Assembly (NCBI RefSeq): GCF_011602485.2
Contig: NZ_CP050022.2
Location: 1,880,001 to 1,944,000, forward strand
Direction of reading: 5' to 3'
Source: Bradyrhizobium sp. 1(2017)
GTDB lineage: Bacteria > Pseudomonadota > Alphaproteobacteria > Rhizobiales > Xanthobacteraceae
DNA length: 64,000 nucleotides
Of the stretch, positions 44,222-53,864 are shown one piece after another. Every line of letters starts with the position of its first letter. The first letter of the stretch is position 1. A program made the translations under genes and the position numbers. The notes below the pieces were generated by a model that saw nothing but the letters and a program-made list of their open reading frames with translations, was not told where the DNA came from and did no database searches.

Positions 44222-44368
44222 TCCCCTTCTCCCCTTGCGGGAGAAGGTGGCGCGAAGCGCCGGATGAGGGGTTCTCTCCGCGAATCTCATCGTTAGAGAG
44301 CGGAGAGAGACCCCTCACCATCTTGCCGCTATCGCAGCGAGCCACCCTCTTCCGCAAGGGGAGAGGGT
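44222..44368. repeat. Intergenic inverted-repeat element of about 147 bases
   Basis: Outer arms CCCTTCTCCCCTTGCGG and CCGCAAGGGGAGAGGG, inner arms GAGGGGT/ACCCCTC and CTCTCCGC/GCGGAGAG fold into one long imperfect hairpin. It lies between convergent pobA and the cyclase gene and may end transcription from both sides. The type resembles short RIME/MITE-like elements of Rhizobiales. Confidence 0.75.
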
Positions 44369-44391
44369 AAAACGTCTTGCGGCTGTCGCCG

Positions 44392-46542
44392 TTACTTCCC
44401 TTCCAGCGTATTGACTGGCGCCCACTCGGGCGGTGGTGGACTTGCGGTAAATACGCGCGCGCGCTTCGCGAACATTGACGAGGCGGGATCGATCGTTGCC
44501 ACGCTCTCGAACGCATTCGCCGCCTTGGCGAAATCCCTTGCCCGCCAGCAGGCGAGCCCTTCGGCATAGGCTGCGGCCACCTTCGTCTGCTCGTCGGTCG
44601 CGGCCGCTTTCTCCGCCAGCGGCTCGAACACCTTGATCGCCTCGCCGCGCCCCTGCACCCTGATCGCATCGAGCTCGCGCCAGGCGAACGTGTCGCCGGT
44701 CTGGGCCATCGTGGTTTCCGACGCCATGATCGCGGTGTCGTAGTATTTGTTGGCGCCTTCGAGCCGCGAGGCCACGTTCACGGTGTCGCTCATCACGGTG
44801 TAGTTGAAGCGGCGGCGCGAGCCGATATTGCCGACCACGGCCTCGCCGCTGTTGAGGCCGATACGATGCGACAGGCCGTGGCCGGCGAAGGCGGCGTTGC
44901 CGGCGTTGAGCTCTGCGAGCTTCTCGTGGCATTTCAGCGCGGCACGCACCGCATTGCGGGCATGTGCGGGGTCGTCGGCCGGGGCGCCGAACATGGCGAC
45001 GATGGAATCGCCGATATATTTGTCGACATAGCCGCCATGGGCTTCGATGATGTCGGTCATGGCGGACAGATATTCGTTCATCAGCGTCACCAGTTCGCCC
45101 GGGGTCATCGTCTCCGCAATGGACGAGAAGCCGCTGAGATCGGAGAAGAACATGGTGACGTTGCGCATCTCGCCGCCGAGCGCCGGCATCTTGCCGGACG
45201 CAACCATGGTGTCGATCACTTCAGGGGCGAGGTAGAAGGCAAAGCTCTTGCGCAGGAAGCGCTCGTCGCGATCGGCCAGCACGAAGCGGTAGCCGATCAT
45301 CATCGCGAGCGCGGCAAGGCTCGCAAGCGCAGGCTCGGCCAGCGGCAGCGCCAGTGCGTGGACGAACGCACCGAGGGCCACGGCGGCGTAAATGGCGGTG
45401 AGGCCGAGCCAGGCGATCAGCGCGCCGCCCGGCGCAAGCATGCAGGCCGCGCAAGCGACCAGAAGCGCGAACACGACAGTGAGAATGCTCCGCGCGGAAA
45501 AGCCGAGCTCAGTCACGGCATCGCGCTCGATCAGGTTGCGGATCACGGTGGCATGCACGAAGACGCCGGCGACGGCGCTGCGGGCGCGTTGCGCGGCACG
45601 CTCCGGCGCGGGGAGGGCGCATCGCGCCGCCGGCGTTCCGTCATATCCGCCCGACAGGCGCATCGAGGTGAGCTTGCGGTCGTCGAAATTGAGGACGCTG
45701 CCGAGCAGCACGACCTTGCCGTCGAAGGCGCGGCGGAAGAAGTCGCGGTCGCCCTTCTCGACGCAGGCACGCAGGTCGGCGAAGGAGAAGGTCGGAACGT
45801 CGCGGCCGAGCCCTCGAAAGTTGAGCGTCAGCGTGTTCGGCACCGCGCTCGGGATGGCATAGCCGGACAGTTCGGTCGCACCCGACGGCGCGATCCCGGG
45901 CTTCGCGCCGAGCGCGCGGGCCGCGAGCTCGACGGCCATGGCGGGCACCGGCTTGCCGTCGATGGAGAAGCTCAGCGGCATTCGGCGGATGACGTCGTCC
46001 GCATCGGTGTGGACGTTGAGGGCGCGGATGTTGGTTCGCACCGCCAATTGCTGCGCGCGGTAGGGCCGCTCCGGATGGTCGTTGCTGAGGATCTCGCCGA
46101 GCATCAGCTTGCCGGCGTCCGAGAGTTGTCGGAGCGCGATCAGATAATCCCGGTCGAATCCCCTCATGCGCGCGCCGAGCGGCGCCTCGCCAAAGGGAAT
46201 CTCGGACTGCTCGATCGAGCTCGGAAAGATGACGTCGTAGCCGATGACCTTGGCGCCGCCCTCGCTGATGCTGCCGAGCACCCGTCCGATCTCGCGCGTC
46301 CAGGTTTGCGTCGGCGATCCCTTGAAGGGTGGTGTGTCGTAGGTCTCGCCGTCGATTGCCACCACGACGACCGGCGACGTCGCGGGATCGCGGCGCTCGC
46401 CGGCCAGCTTGGCGCGCATCGCCGTGAGGATGTCGAGCGAGAGACCTTGCAGCGCCTGAAGCGGCGGGGACGTGAAGATCGCGCCCGCGAGGAGCGCAAT
46501 CAGCATCGCCGCTACGATGTCCCGTCCCCCGATCCGCCGCAT
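44392..46542 (-). CDS. CHASE2-domain adenylate/guanylate cyclase
   Basis: 716 residues. A membrane segment (IVAAMLIALLAGAIF) leads a large periplasmic CHASE2 domain (to about residue 340), followed by three closely spaced membrane segments (about 345-430) and a class III nucleotide cyclase domain starting around residue 465. The metal-binding aspartates are in FFSDLSGFSSIAE and YIGDSIVAMFG, so it should be active. The C-terminus after residue 640 is a helical tail (KVAAAYAEGLACWRARDFAKAANAF), like a single TPR-type repeat. The next gene upstream, 18 bases away, encodes a secreted protein and is probably cotranscribed. Confidence 0.9.
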   Translation of the reverse strand: MRRIGGRDIVAAMLIALLAGAIFTSPPLQALQGLSLDILTAMRAKLAGERRDPATSPVVVVAIDGETYDTPPFKGSPTQTWTREIGRVLGSISEGGAKVIGYDVIFPSSIEQSEIPFGEAPLGARMRGFDRDYLIALRQLSDAGKLMLGEILSNDHPERPYRAQQLAVRTNIRALNVHTDADDVIRRMPLSFSIDGKPVPAMAVELAARALGAKPGIAPSGATELSGYAIPSAVPNTLTLNFRGLGRDVPTFSFADLRACVEKGDRDFFRRAFDGKVVLLGSVLNFDDRKLTSMRLSGGYDGTPAARCALPAPERAAQRARSAVAGVFVHATVIRNLIERDAVTELGFSARSILTVVFALLVACAACMLAPGGALIAWLGLTAIYAAVALGAFVHALALPLAEPALASLAALAMMIGYRFVLADRDERFLRKSFAFYLAPEVIDTMVASGKMPALGGEMRNVTMFFSDLSGFSSIAETMTPGELVTLMNEYLSAMTDIIEAHGGYVDKYIGDSIVAMFGAPADDPAHARNAVRAALKCHEKLAELNAGNAAFAGHGLSHRIGLNSGEAVVGNIGSRRRFNYTVMSDTVNVASRLEGANKYYDTAIMASETTMAQTGDTFAWRELDAIRVQGRGEAIKVFEPLAEKAAATDEQTKVAAAYAEGLACWRARDFAKAANAFESVATIDPASSMFAKRARVFTASPPPPEWAPVNTLEGK

Positions 46543-46560
46543 CGCGCCGTCGCAGGCCCT

Positions 46561-47241
46561 CTATTCGAGACGCAGCAGGCGGCCGATGATCGGGGTCGGC
46601 GATGTGGTGGCACTGGCGTCGACCAGGAAGGTGTAGCGCTTGGCGCCGACAATGGCGAGATAGCTGCCGCCCGGGGTCAGCGACTTCCCGGCCGTGGCAA
46701 AATCATAGAATTTGTTGCCGACCATGTTGTCGCGCTTGAGCGTTATGCTGATCGTGGGCTCCTTGCCGTCGGTGCGCTCGATCACCAGCGTGCTGCCGCT
46801 CTTGGCCTGCACCAGCGGCGAGACGCCGTAGAGTGTCGGCAGCTTGGCCGGGGCGCCCTTGGCGTCCGATCGCATGGTGCGGAAGGTCGTCGCCGCGCTC
46901 TGGTTCGCCTCGCGCTCCGAGAGCCTTGCCGCATTGGTGTCGCACGGCACCTTCTCGCGTTTGACCTCACCCAGCTGCACGGTGCTCTGCTCGGCGCCAA
47001 CAAGGACGACGCCTTCGCTGATCGTCTCGCGCTGGCAGGATTTCAGGTAGCTGAGCGTGATGCTGGCCTTGGGCCCGAGCTTGATGATCTTGCCCGGCGC
47101 CACATAGTCCATGAACGCGACGCCATCGACCTTGCCCTGGACGTCCTCGACGATCGCAGCGGGCGTCTCCGCCATGGCGGGGGCCGCAAGACAGAACGCG
47201 CCGGCCAGGGCGCCGATCAGGCTTCTCATGGGAGTTCTCAT
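46561..47241 (-). CDS. Secreted protein of unknown function upstream of the cyclase
   Basis: 226 residues with a signal peptide (SLIGALAGAFCLAAPAMAE) and an all-beta looking body: IVEDVQGKVDGVAFMDYVAPGKIIKLGPKAS recalls the beta-repeat opening of FecR-type proteins, but the match is weak. Later stretches (SGSTLVIERTDG, SYLAIVGAKRYTFLVDA) suggest surface or periplasmic beta-sheet. It may supply the ligand side of the CHASE2 sensor encoded next to it. Start ATG 47241 or ATG 47229. Confidence 0.7.
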   Translation of the reverse strand: MRTPMRSLIGALAGAFCLAAPAMAETPAAIVEDVQGKVDGVAFMDYVAPGKIIKLGPKASITLSYLKSCQRETISEGVVLVGAEQSTVQLGEVKREKVPCDTNAARLSEREANQSAATTFRTMRSDAKGAPAKLPTLYGVSPLVQAKSGSTLVIERTDGKEPTISITLKRDNMVGNKFYDFATAGKSLTPGGSYLAIVGAKRYTFLVDASATTSPTPIIGRLLRLE

Positions 47242-47417
47242 CCAATTCGACGATGTTTATCGGTGTCCGGTCCCGGTTCGATGCTTAGCAGGGGCTGCTC
47301 GAGGCAAGTGTGACCGGAATCACTCTCGGTGATTGGTGCCACTCTAGCAGGAACAGGTTCAAACCGGCGACCGGAGAAAAAACGAGCCGCGGCAAGGCGT
47401 TGGCGGATTGATGATTC

Positions 47418-48599
47418 TCAGGCGGCCGGGACGGGCGCAGCCGGATTGTCCCCGACCCGACGGCTCTCCGCCGCACGCTCCGTCATGGGAGCGAGGGAAG
47501 CTTCGATTCTCTGAAAAGGAAGCGCCTGTGGACCGGCGATTTCGACCACCTCGTCCCAGCGCGACAGGAAGGCCTCGACGCAGGCCGGGTCGAACTGCCG
47601 GCCCTTGTTCTCGACCAGGTAATCGCGCGCCACGTCGAGCGGCATCGGCTCCTTGTAGGGCCGCCGGCTCGTCAGGGCGTCGAAGACGTCGGCGACTGCG
47701 ACCACCCGCGCGGCGACCGGAATCGAGTCCGCGCTGAGGCCGTTTGGATAGCCGGCGCCGTCCCAGCGCTCGTGATGGCCTGCGGCAATCTGCGCACCGA
47801 GCTGGATCAGCTCGCAGCTGGAGTCCGCCAGGATGCGCTCGCCGATCGCTGCATGTGTCCTGATCACCGCCATCTCCTCGGCGGTGAGCCTGCCGGGCTT
47901 GAGCAGGATATTGTCGGGAATGGCGACCTTGCCGACGTCGTGCAGGGGCGCGGCGAGATAGATGTCGCGGCAGAGCCGGGCCGGCAGGCCGAGCTGCTCG
48001 GCGATGATGCGGCTGTAGCGGGCGACTCGCAAGGTGTGCTCGCCGGTGTCGTTGTCGCGATATTCGACCGCGAGCGCGAGGCGCAGGATGATCTCTTCCT
48101 CGCGCTCGCCGAGCTTTCGTGTGGCTGCCGCGACTTCGCTGGCCAGATGTGCGGCACGATCGCTGAGCTTGCGCACGGCTGCACCAAGCTGAATCAGATT
48201 CCGCAGGCGCACCGTCATCTCGACGCTTTGCGGCGCCTTGGGCAGGAAATCGGTCGCACCGGCCTGCAGCGCTTCCATCTTGATGTCGTCGGTCTGTCGC
48301 GACGTGATCATCGCGATCGGAATGTCGGCGCAGCCGGGCAGGGACCGGAAGACACGAATGAAGCTGATCCCGTCCATGTGCGGCAGCTCGTAGTCGACCA
48401 GCACGAGGTCGAACATGCGCTCTCGCGCGCAGGTCAGCGCTTCCACGGGATCGAGGAAGGTGGTGGCCTCGACCAGGCCTTCGGCCTCGAGATGACGTTT
48501 CAGGAAGTTGAGGACGGAGCGGCTGTCATCAACCAGGAGCGCTTGGGTCAGCATCGGGTGGCCGGACTCGTTCGGATGCGAGGCAGGACCTTCACGCAT
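47418..48599 (-). CDS. Response regulator with HD-GYP phosphodiesterase domain
   Basis: 393 residues. An N-terminal receiver (LLVDDSRSVLNFLKRHL, phosphoacceptor in LVLVDYELPHMDG) is joined by a coiled coil to an HD-GYP domain with all metal ligands: HTLRVARYSRIIA, LHDVGKVAIPD, HHERWDGAGYPNGL and VVAVADVFDALTS. It should degrade cyclic di-GMP when phosphorylated. It is divergent from the chemotaxis operon by 240 bases, so the chemotaxis kinase is a possible partner. ATG 48554 begins the receiver directly; ATG 48599 adds 15 residues. Confidence 0.92.
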   Translation of the reverse strand: MREGPASHPNESGHPMLTQALLVDDSRSVLNFLKRHLEAEGLVEATTFLDPVEALTCARERMFDLVLVDYELPHMDGISFIRVFRSLPGCADIPIAMITSRQTDDIKMEALQAGATDFLPKAPQSVEMTVRLRNLIQLGAAVRKLSDRAAHLASEVAAATRKLGEREEEIILRLALAVEYRDNDTGEHTLRVARYSRIIAEQLGLPARLCRDIYLAAPLHDVGKVAIPDNILLKPGRLTAEEMAVIRTHAAIGERILADSSCELIQLGAQIAAGHHERWDGAGYPNGLSADSIPVAARVVAVADVFDALTSRRPYKEPMPLDVARDYLVENKGRQFDPACVEAFLSRWDEVVEIAGPQALPFQRIEASLAPMTERAAESRRVGDNPAAPVPAA

Positions 48600-48841
48600 A
48601 GCCTTTGCGATTTAACGCGGAGCAAACATCCAGACTGCGGCGAACCGACTCACGTCTGCGCACAGCGCATGAGAAACGAGCGAACCATGCAAGCTTGCGT
48701 GCATGCGCGAAGTTCTAGGGTTTGTGACCCGTAGTTGTACGGTGAAGTCCATTAGGGGTTTGCATACTCTCCCACGCGAATAGTCGCAGTGCAGGATTCG
48801 CGTCATGCGTGCAGCGAGTCCTGAGGAAATCTGGGGGACGA

Positions 48842-49165
48842 ATGCCGTCTGATGTCACTGAGCCGAAGTGGTCCCTGCGGCTGCCTGCCGATTGCAGTAT
48901 TGCTGCGATCCGCAATGTCTATGACCTGATCCGCGAAGCTTTCGGCCGGCAGGACCGGCTCGAGATCGATTGTTCGAGCGTCGACAAGGCCGACGTGACC
49001 TCGATCCAGCTTCTGCTGTCGACGGCCAAGACCGGTGAGGCGCAAGGCCGCCCCGTGGTCCTGACCTCCTTCTCCCAGTCCTTCCGCAACACCCTGCGCC
49101 GCGCCGGCTTCGCCAGCGAGGCGATGATCGATCAGCACTTCCCGCAAAAGAAAGATGGCATCTGA
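48842..49165 (+). CDS. STAS-domain protein, first gene of the chemotaxis operon
   Basis: 107 residues with a STAS (anti-sigma-factor antagonist-like) fold: LEIDCSSVDKADVTSIQLLLSTAKTGEAQGRPV and a C-terminal amphipathic helix region (SQSFRNTLRRAGF). The position usually taken by a phosphorylatable serine is in VTSIQLL. GGGGGA precedes ATG 48842. Its stop overlaps the cheY start (TGATG). STAS proteins in such loci may tie the CheA/CheY pathway to a partner-switch; this is inference. Confidence 0.82.
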   Translation: MPSDVTEPKWSLRLPADCSIAAIRNVYDLIREAFGRQDRLEIDCSSVDKADVTSIQLLLSTAKTGEAQGRPVVLTSFSQSFRNTLRRAGFASEAMIDQHFPQKKDGI

Positions 49166-49530
49166 TGGCCACGATTCTGACCGTCGACGATTCCCCCAGC
49201 ATCCGGCAAATGATCAAGGTCGTGCTCGAGCCGGCCGGTCACAACGTGATCGAGGCCGGCGACGGCGCACAGGGGCTCGCCAAGGCGCAGGCCGGCAAGC
49301 TCGACCTCGTCATCACCGACCTCAATATGCCCGTCATGAACGGGCTCGAGCTGATCCGGGCGCTGCGCAAGCTGCCGAGCGCGGTCGGCATGCCCATCGT
49401 GTTCCTGACCACCGAGTCCAATGACACGGTGAAGCAGGAAGCCAAGAGCGCCGGCGCCACCGGCTGGATCACCAAACCGTTCAAGCCCGAGCAGCTGCTC
49501 GCCGTCGTCGGCAAGCTGGTGCGCGCATGA
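49165..49530 (+). CDS. cheY: Chemotaxis response regulator CheY
   Basis: 121-residue single receiver. Acidic pocket VDDS at residues 7-10, phosphoacceptor Asp52 in LVITDLNMPVMNG, switch Thr in VFLTTES and lysine in WITKPFKPEQ. It has no output domain, as expected of a flagellar-motor or partner-binding regulator. Overlaps both neighbours by one to four bases, so the genes are translated together. Confidence 0.93.
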   Translation: MATILTVDDSPSIRQMIKVVLEPAGHNVIEAGDGAQGLAKAQAGKLDLVITDLNMPVMNGLELIRALRKLPSAVGMPIVFLTTESNDTVKQEAKSAGATGWITKPFKPEQLLAVVGKLVRA

Positions 49531-51602
49531 GCGCAATGGACCCGACCGAGATCTTTCGTCAGGAAGCAAGCGAGCTCTTCGAAGTTCTCGAAGGCGCCTT
49601 GCTCGATCTCGGCCAGCGTCCCGACGACCGCGAGCTGGTCGATTCCGCCTTTCGCGCCCTGCATACGATCAAGGGCTCGGGCGCCATGTTCGGCTTCGAC
49701 AAGGTCGCCTCCTTCACCCACGAGTTCGAGACCGCCTTCGACCGCGTCCGCAAGGGCGAGATCAAGCCGACGCAGGAGCTGATCTCGGTCGCGCTCGCCG
49801 CCAAGGACTATATCCGCGCACTGATCGAGGACCCCCAGTCGACCGACGACATCATCGGCGAAGCCATTCTCGATGACCTCAAGCGCTTCGTTTCATCCGA
49901 CCAGCCTGCCGCTCCGGTCGCCGAGATCACCGAAGCGCCGCCGCTGGCCCCAGCCGAGAGCAAGCAGGCCGGCTGGCACCTCTATCTCGAATTCGAATCG
50001 CACATCCTGCGCAACGGCTCGAATCCGCTCGATCTGCTGGAAGATCTCTGCAAGCTCGGCCCCTGCTTCGTCGTCCCGATCACGGACGGCATCCCGTTCC
50101 TCGACGAGATGGAGCCGGAAGACTGTTATCTGAAGTGGGACGTCAAGCTGCACGCGGCCTGCGACAAGGACGCAATCGACGACGTCTTCATGTTCGTCTC
50201 GGACGAGATGAAGCTGACGCTCTCGCCGTTGGAGCATGTCGAAGCGCCCGCGCCGATGCCGCTGTTCAATCTCCTCGACGAGGAGCCGGCTCCGGTGATC
50301 GAGATGGTTGCGCCGGCGGTCGAGGTTGCTGTCGCGCTTGCCGTCCCGAAGGCGGAGCCGAAACTCGAATCAAAGCCGGAACCCAAATCCGAGTCTAAGC
50401 CCGAGGCCAAGCGCGAAGAGCGCGGCATTGCCACCGTCCGCGTTCAGGCCGAGCGCCTCGACGAACTGATGGACCGGGTCGGCGAGCTCGTCATTGCCCA
50501 GGCGCGGCTGACCCAGCTCGCTTCGTCCGGCTCGGATCTCTCGATCAAGATGATTGCCGAGGAAATCGAGCGCCTTGCATCCTCTCTGCGCGACACCACG
50601 ATGGGCGCGCGCATGGTGCCGATCGGCTCGCTGTTCGGCCGCTTCCGCCGGCTGGTGCACGATCTGTCGCGCGACCTGTCGAAGCCGGTCGAGTTCGTCA
50701 CGACCGGCGAGGACACCGAGCTCGACAAGACCATGATCGAGTGCCTGGCCGATCCGCTGGTGCACCTGATCCGCAACGCCATCGACCACGGCATCGAGGA
50801 CACGGCGACCCGCGCGGCCAACGGCAAGACCGAGCAGGGCCGGATCGAGCTCGCCGCCGTCCATTCCGGTGCGCAGGTGCTCGTCACCGTCAAGGATAAT
50901 GGCGGCGGCCTCAACACCGCCCGCATCCGCGCCAAGGCGGAGGAGCAGGGGCTGATCGCCGCCGGGGCCGTGCTGACCGATCACGAAATCCATCAATTCC
51001 TGTTCCATCCGGGCTTCTCGACCGCGCAGACCATCTCGGCGCTGTCCGGCCGCGGCGTCGGCATGGACGTGGTCAAGCGCACCATCGAGAACATGCGCGG
51101 CTCGATCGACCTGTCGACCAGGCAGGGTCTGGGCACCACCGTGACGCTGCGCCTGCCGCTCACGCTCGCGATCATCGAAGGGCTGCTGATCCGCGTCGGC
51201 GAAGGCCGCTACATCATTCCACTGTCGGCGGTGGAGGAATGCGTCGAGCTGACCGCCGATGACGAGCGGTCGCGCGGCCGCAACTTCCTCAACGTACGCG
51301 GCGACCTGGTGCCGTTCCTGCGCCTGCGCGAGATCATGTCCGCGTCGGGTTCGCCCGACCGGCACCAGAAGACGATCATCATCTCGACCGGCGAGACCCG
51401 CGTCGGCCTCGTCGCGGACCAGATCATCGGCAACCACCAGACCGTCATCAAGTCGCTGTCCAAGCTGCACTCCGACGTCACGATCTTCTCGGGCGCGACG
51501 ATCCTGGGCGACGGCACCGCGGCGCTGATCCTCGACGTCGCGCAACTGGTCTCGCTGGCGCAGTCGAAGGTCGAGAAGCAGCATATCAACGAGGCGGCGT
51601 GA
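49527..51602 (+). CDS. cheA: Chemotaxis histidine kinase CheA
   Basis: 691 residues. HPt domain at residues 1-105 with phosphoacceptor His46 in FRALHTIKGSGAMFGF; then a region of about 120 residues (155-270) that is not the usual P2 domain; a low-complexity linker rich in Pro, Glu and Lys (about 275-300); the dimer domain; the ATP-binding domain (HLIRNAIDHGIED, VKDNGGGL, SGRGVGMDVVKRTIENM); and a C-terminal CheW-like domain. It phosphorylates the CheY and CheB encoded in the same cluster. Confidence 0.94.
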   Translation: MSAMDPTEIFRQEASELFEVLEGALLDLGQRPDDRELVDSAFRALHTIKGSGAMFGFDKVASFTHEFETAFDRVRKGEIKPTQELISVALAAKDYIRALIEDPQSTDDIIGEAILDDLKRFVSSDQPAAPVAEITEAPPLAPAESKQAGWHLYLEFESHILRNGSNPLDLLEDLCKLGPCFVVPITDGIPFLDEMEPEDCYLKWDVKLHAACDKDAIDDVFMFVSDEMKLTLSPLEHVEAPAPMPLFNLLDEEPAPVIEMVAPAVEVAVALAVPKAEPKLESKPEPKSESKPEAKREERGIATVRVQAERLDELMDRVGELVIAQARLTQLASSGSDLSIKMIAEEIERLASSLRDTTMGARMVPIGSLFGRFRRLVHDLSRDLSKPVEFVTTGEDTELDKTMIECLADPLVHLIRNAIDHGIEDTATRAANGKTEQGRIELAAVHSGAQVLVTVKDNGGGLNTARIRAKAEEQGLIAAGAVLTDHEIHQFLFHPGFSTAQTISALSGRGVGMDVVKRTIENMRGSIDLSTRQGLGTTVTLRLPLTLAIIEGLLIRVGEGRYIIPLSAVEECVELTADDERSRGRNFLNVRGDLVPFLRLREIMSASGSPDRHQKTIIISTGETRVGLVADQIIGNHQTVIKSLSKLHSDVTIFSGATILGDGTAALILDVAQLVSLAQSKVEKQHINEAA

Positions 51603-52063
51603 TGAACGAGGGGTTGGCGGGCGAGCATCAGTCGGGCGCGATGCAGGTCGTGATGATCGGCCTCGGCGAGGAGAAGTTCGCGCTCGACGCGGGCCTCGTG
51701 CGCGAGATCATCGACCCGGTCCCCGTGACCAAGGTCGCGGGCGCGCGGGCCTTCGTTCCCAGCGTCATCAACGTGCGTGGCAACGTCATCCCGCTCGCCG
51801 ATTTGCGGATCCGTTTCGGGATGCCGCAACTGGACGATACCGCCGACACGCGCATCGTCGTCATCGAGCTCGAACTCGATGGCGAGCCGGTTCTGGTCGG
51901 CGTCACCGCGGACAAGGTCTACGAGGTCACGGAAATCTCGCAGACCGACGTGCAGCAGACGCCGCGCGTCGGCATGCACTGGAAGCCGGAGTTCATTCGT
52001 TTCATCGCGAAGTGGCGCGAAGAGTTCGTCATCGTTCCCAACATGGAACGCATCCTGAATTGA
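51602..52063 (+). CDS. cheW: Chemotaxis coupling protein CheW (first copy)
   Basis: 153 residues with the CheW fold: MIGLGEEKFALDAGLVREIIDPVPVTKVAGA, SVINVRGNVIPLADLRIRFG and a C-terminal helix. It links the MCPs to CheA. ATG 51602 shares its first base with the cheA stop codon. Confidence 0.92.
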   Translation: MNEGLAGEHQSGAMQVVMIGLGEEKFALDAGLVREIIDPVPVTKVAGARAFVPSVINVRGNVIPLADLRIRFGMPQLDDTADTRIVVIELELDGEPVLVGVTADKVYEVTEISQTDVQQTPRVGMHWKPEFIRFIAKWREEFVIVPNMERILN

Positions 52064-52100
52064 GGGGAAGTCTCGGGCGAGACTGGGGTAGGGGCTGGAG

Positions 52101-53798
52101 ATGAGATTTACGGTCAAGGCAAAACTTGCCAGCGCGTTCGGCGTGGTCCTGCTGCTCTCGATGGCGGCGGGCGGCCTCGCCTATGTGAAGCTGAGCGAGA
52201 TGATCGACACCGCCGACAGCCTCGTGTCGCGCGCCGGCCGGATGGATCGTGCGGCGGAAATCGAAAAGGGAATTCTGTCCCAGGTTCGGGCCGAGAAGAA
52301 CCTGCTTCTCGCGCCGGATAGCGAGGCCGATCGCTTCATCGCGGAGATCGCCAAGCAGCGCGAGACGCTTCTGAAGCTGAAAGAGGAAATCCATGCTGCG
52401 GCTTCGGCCGAGGGCAAGAAGCTGATTGAGAATTTCGGCGCCGCCTACATCCGGATGAATGCCGTTCAGGACGACGTCCTCAAGACCGCTAGGACCGACA
52501 GGGCGAAGGCCGTCGAGCGCTCGTCGATCGAAGCTCGCAAGGCGGTCAGCGAAGCGATGGAAGCCGCCAGCGTCTACGTCACCAACGTCAAGAAGAACAT
52601 GGCGGACCAGGCAGCCCGGGCGCATGAGGATGGCAACCGCGCCCACATGATGCTCGTCTCGGCTGTGGTGGCATCGCTCGCCATCGGCCTGATCGCCGCG
52701 TTCTGGATCTCGATGAGCATCGCCCGTGGCCTCAGCCGCGCGGTCGGCCTTGCCGGTGCCGTTGCGGGCGGTGATCTCAGCCAGACGATCAATGTTTCCA
52801 GCAATGATGAGATCGGCGATCTCGTCAAATCACTGAACATGATGGTCGAGAAGCTTCGTCAGGTCGTCGAGGAGGCTCTGACCGCGGCAAGCAACGTTTC
52901 CGCGGGCAGCCAGGAACTGTCCGCCAGCGCCGAGCAACTCTCGCAGGGAGCGACCGAGCAAGCCTCGTCCGCCGAGGAGGCCTCTTCTTCAATGGAGGAG
53001 ATGGCCTCCAACGTGAAGCAGAACGCCGACAATGCCAACCAAACCGAGAAGATCGCCGCACGATCGGCCCAGGATGCGGAGGCCAGCGGCGTCGCCGTGG
53101 GCCGTGCCGTCGAGGCGATGCGGACCATCGCCGACAAGATCACGATCGTGCAGGAGATCGCCCGCCAGACCGACCTGCTCGCGCTCAACGCGGCGGTCGA
53201 AGCCGCTCGTGCCGGCGAGCACGGCAAGGGCTTTGCGGTGGTCGCCTCCGAAGTGCGCAAGCTTGCCGAACGCAGCCAGGCCGCCGCGGCGGACATCGGC
53301 ACGCTGTCGACGGAGAGCGTGAAAGTCGCGCAGGAGGCCGGCGCCATGCTGTCCAAGCTGGTGCCCGATATCAAGAAGACCGCTGAGCTGGTGCAGGAGA
53401 TCACCGCAGCTTGCCGCGAGCAGGACGTCGGTTCGGCCCAGATCAACCAGGCGATCCAGCAGCTCGACAAGGTCGGCCAGCAGAACGCCAGCGCCTCCGA
53501 GCAGGTGTCCTCGACCTCTGAAGAGCTTGCCTCGCAAGCCGAGCAGCTCCAATCGACGATCTCGTTCTTCCGCATCGAGCATGCCGGGCGCAACGAGAGT
53601 GCTTCACCCGCGCCGATCGACCGCGCCGTGACCCAGCTCCGCGCCAGGGCAGCGCACATGGCGGCAGCGGATCGGGGCGCGAAGAAGCCGGCGCCTGCCC
53701 GCAGGCCGGCGCGGGCGATGAAAGTCGCCGGCGGTGGTGGCTTCGCCTTCGACATGCATGACGGCGAAGACGATCGTGACGCCGAGTTTCAGCGCTGA
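52101..53798 (+). CDS. Methyl-accepting chemotaxis protein (first copy)
   Basis: 565 residues. Membrane segment 1 ([20 protein letters not shown]), a four-helix periplasmic sensor of about 155 residues, segment 2 ([22 protein letters not shown]), HAMP, and a cytoplasmic signalling hairpin with the tip [38 protein letters not shown]. It ends in an acidic tail, [18 protein letters not shown], shared with the second MCP. That tail is a candidate docking site for CheR or CheB but does not match the NWETF pentapeptide. A hairpin follows the stop. Confidence 0.93.
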   Translation: MRFTVKAKLASAFGVVLLLSMAAGGLAYVKLSEMIDTADSLVSRAGRMDRAAEIEKGILSQVRAEKNLLLAPDSEADRFIAEIAKQRETLLKLKEEIHAAASAEGKKLIENFGAAYIRMNAVQDDVLKTARTDRAKAVERSSIEARKAVSEAMEAASVYVTNVKKNMADQAARAHEDGNRAHMMLVSAVVASLAIGLIAAFWISMSIARGLSRAVGLAGAVAGGDLSQTINVSSNDEIGDLVKSLNMMVEKLRQVVEEALTAASNVSAGSQELSASAEQLSQGATEQASSAEEASSSMEEMASNVKQNADNANQTEKIAARSAQDAEASGVAVGRAVEAMRTIADKITIVQEIARQTDLLALNAAVEAARAGEHGKGFAVVASEVRKLAERSQAAAADIGTLSTESVKVAQEAGAMLSKLVPDIKKTAELVQEITAACREQDVGSAQINQAIQQLDKVGQQNASASEQVSSTSEELASQAEQLQSTISFFRIEHAGRNESASPAPIDRAVTQLRARAAHMAAADRGAKKPAPARRPARAMKVAGGGGFAFDMHDGEDDRDAEFQR

Positions 53799-53803
53799 AC
53801 AAC

Positions 53804-53826
53804 CGGTCCGGCCCCGTGCCGGACCG
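53804..53826 (+). terminator. Hairpin after the first MCP gene
   Basis: CGGTCCGG (53804-53811), loop CCCCGTG, CCGGACCG (53819-53826), perfect eight-pair stem six bases past the stop codon. Likely an intercistronic attenuator, because the next che gene follows in the same direction. Confidence 0.45.
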
Positions 53827-53864
53827 TACTCCATTTCCAAACCTTCGGACCCCTGGACTGCATC

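Noticed and set aside
44866..47313. 815-codon plus-strand frame opposite the cyclase and the secreted-protein genes
   Set aside because: It is a shadow of two well-supported minus-strand genes and shows only low-complexity charged sequence.
48689..48698. GCAAGCTTGC palindrome in the gap between the HD-GYP and STAS genes
   Set aside because: A perfect 10-base palindrome, but a single copy with no link to a known site; it could be chance.
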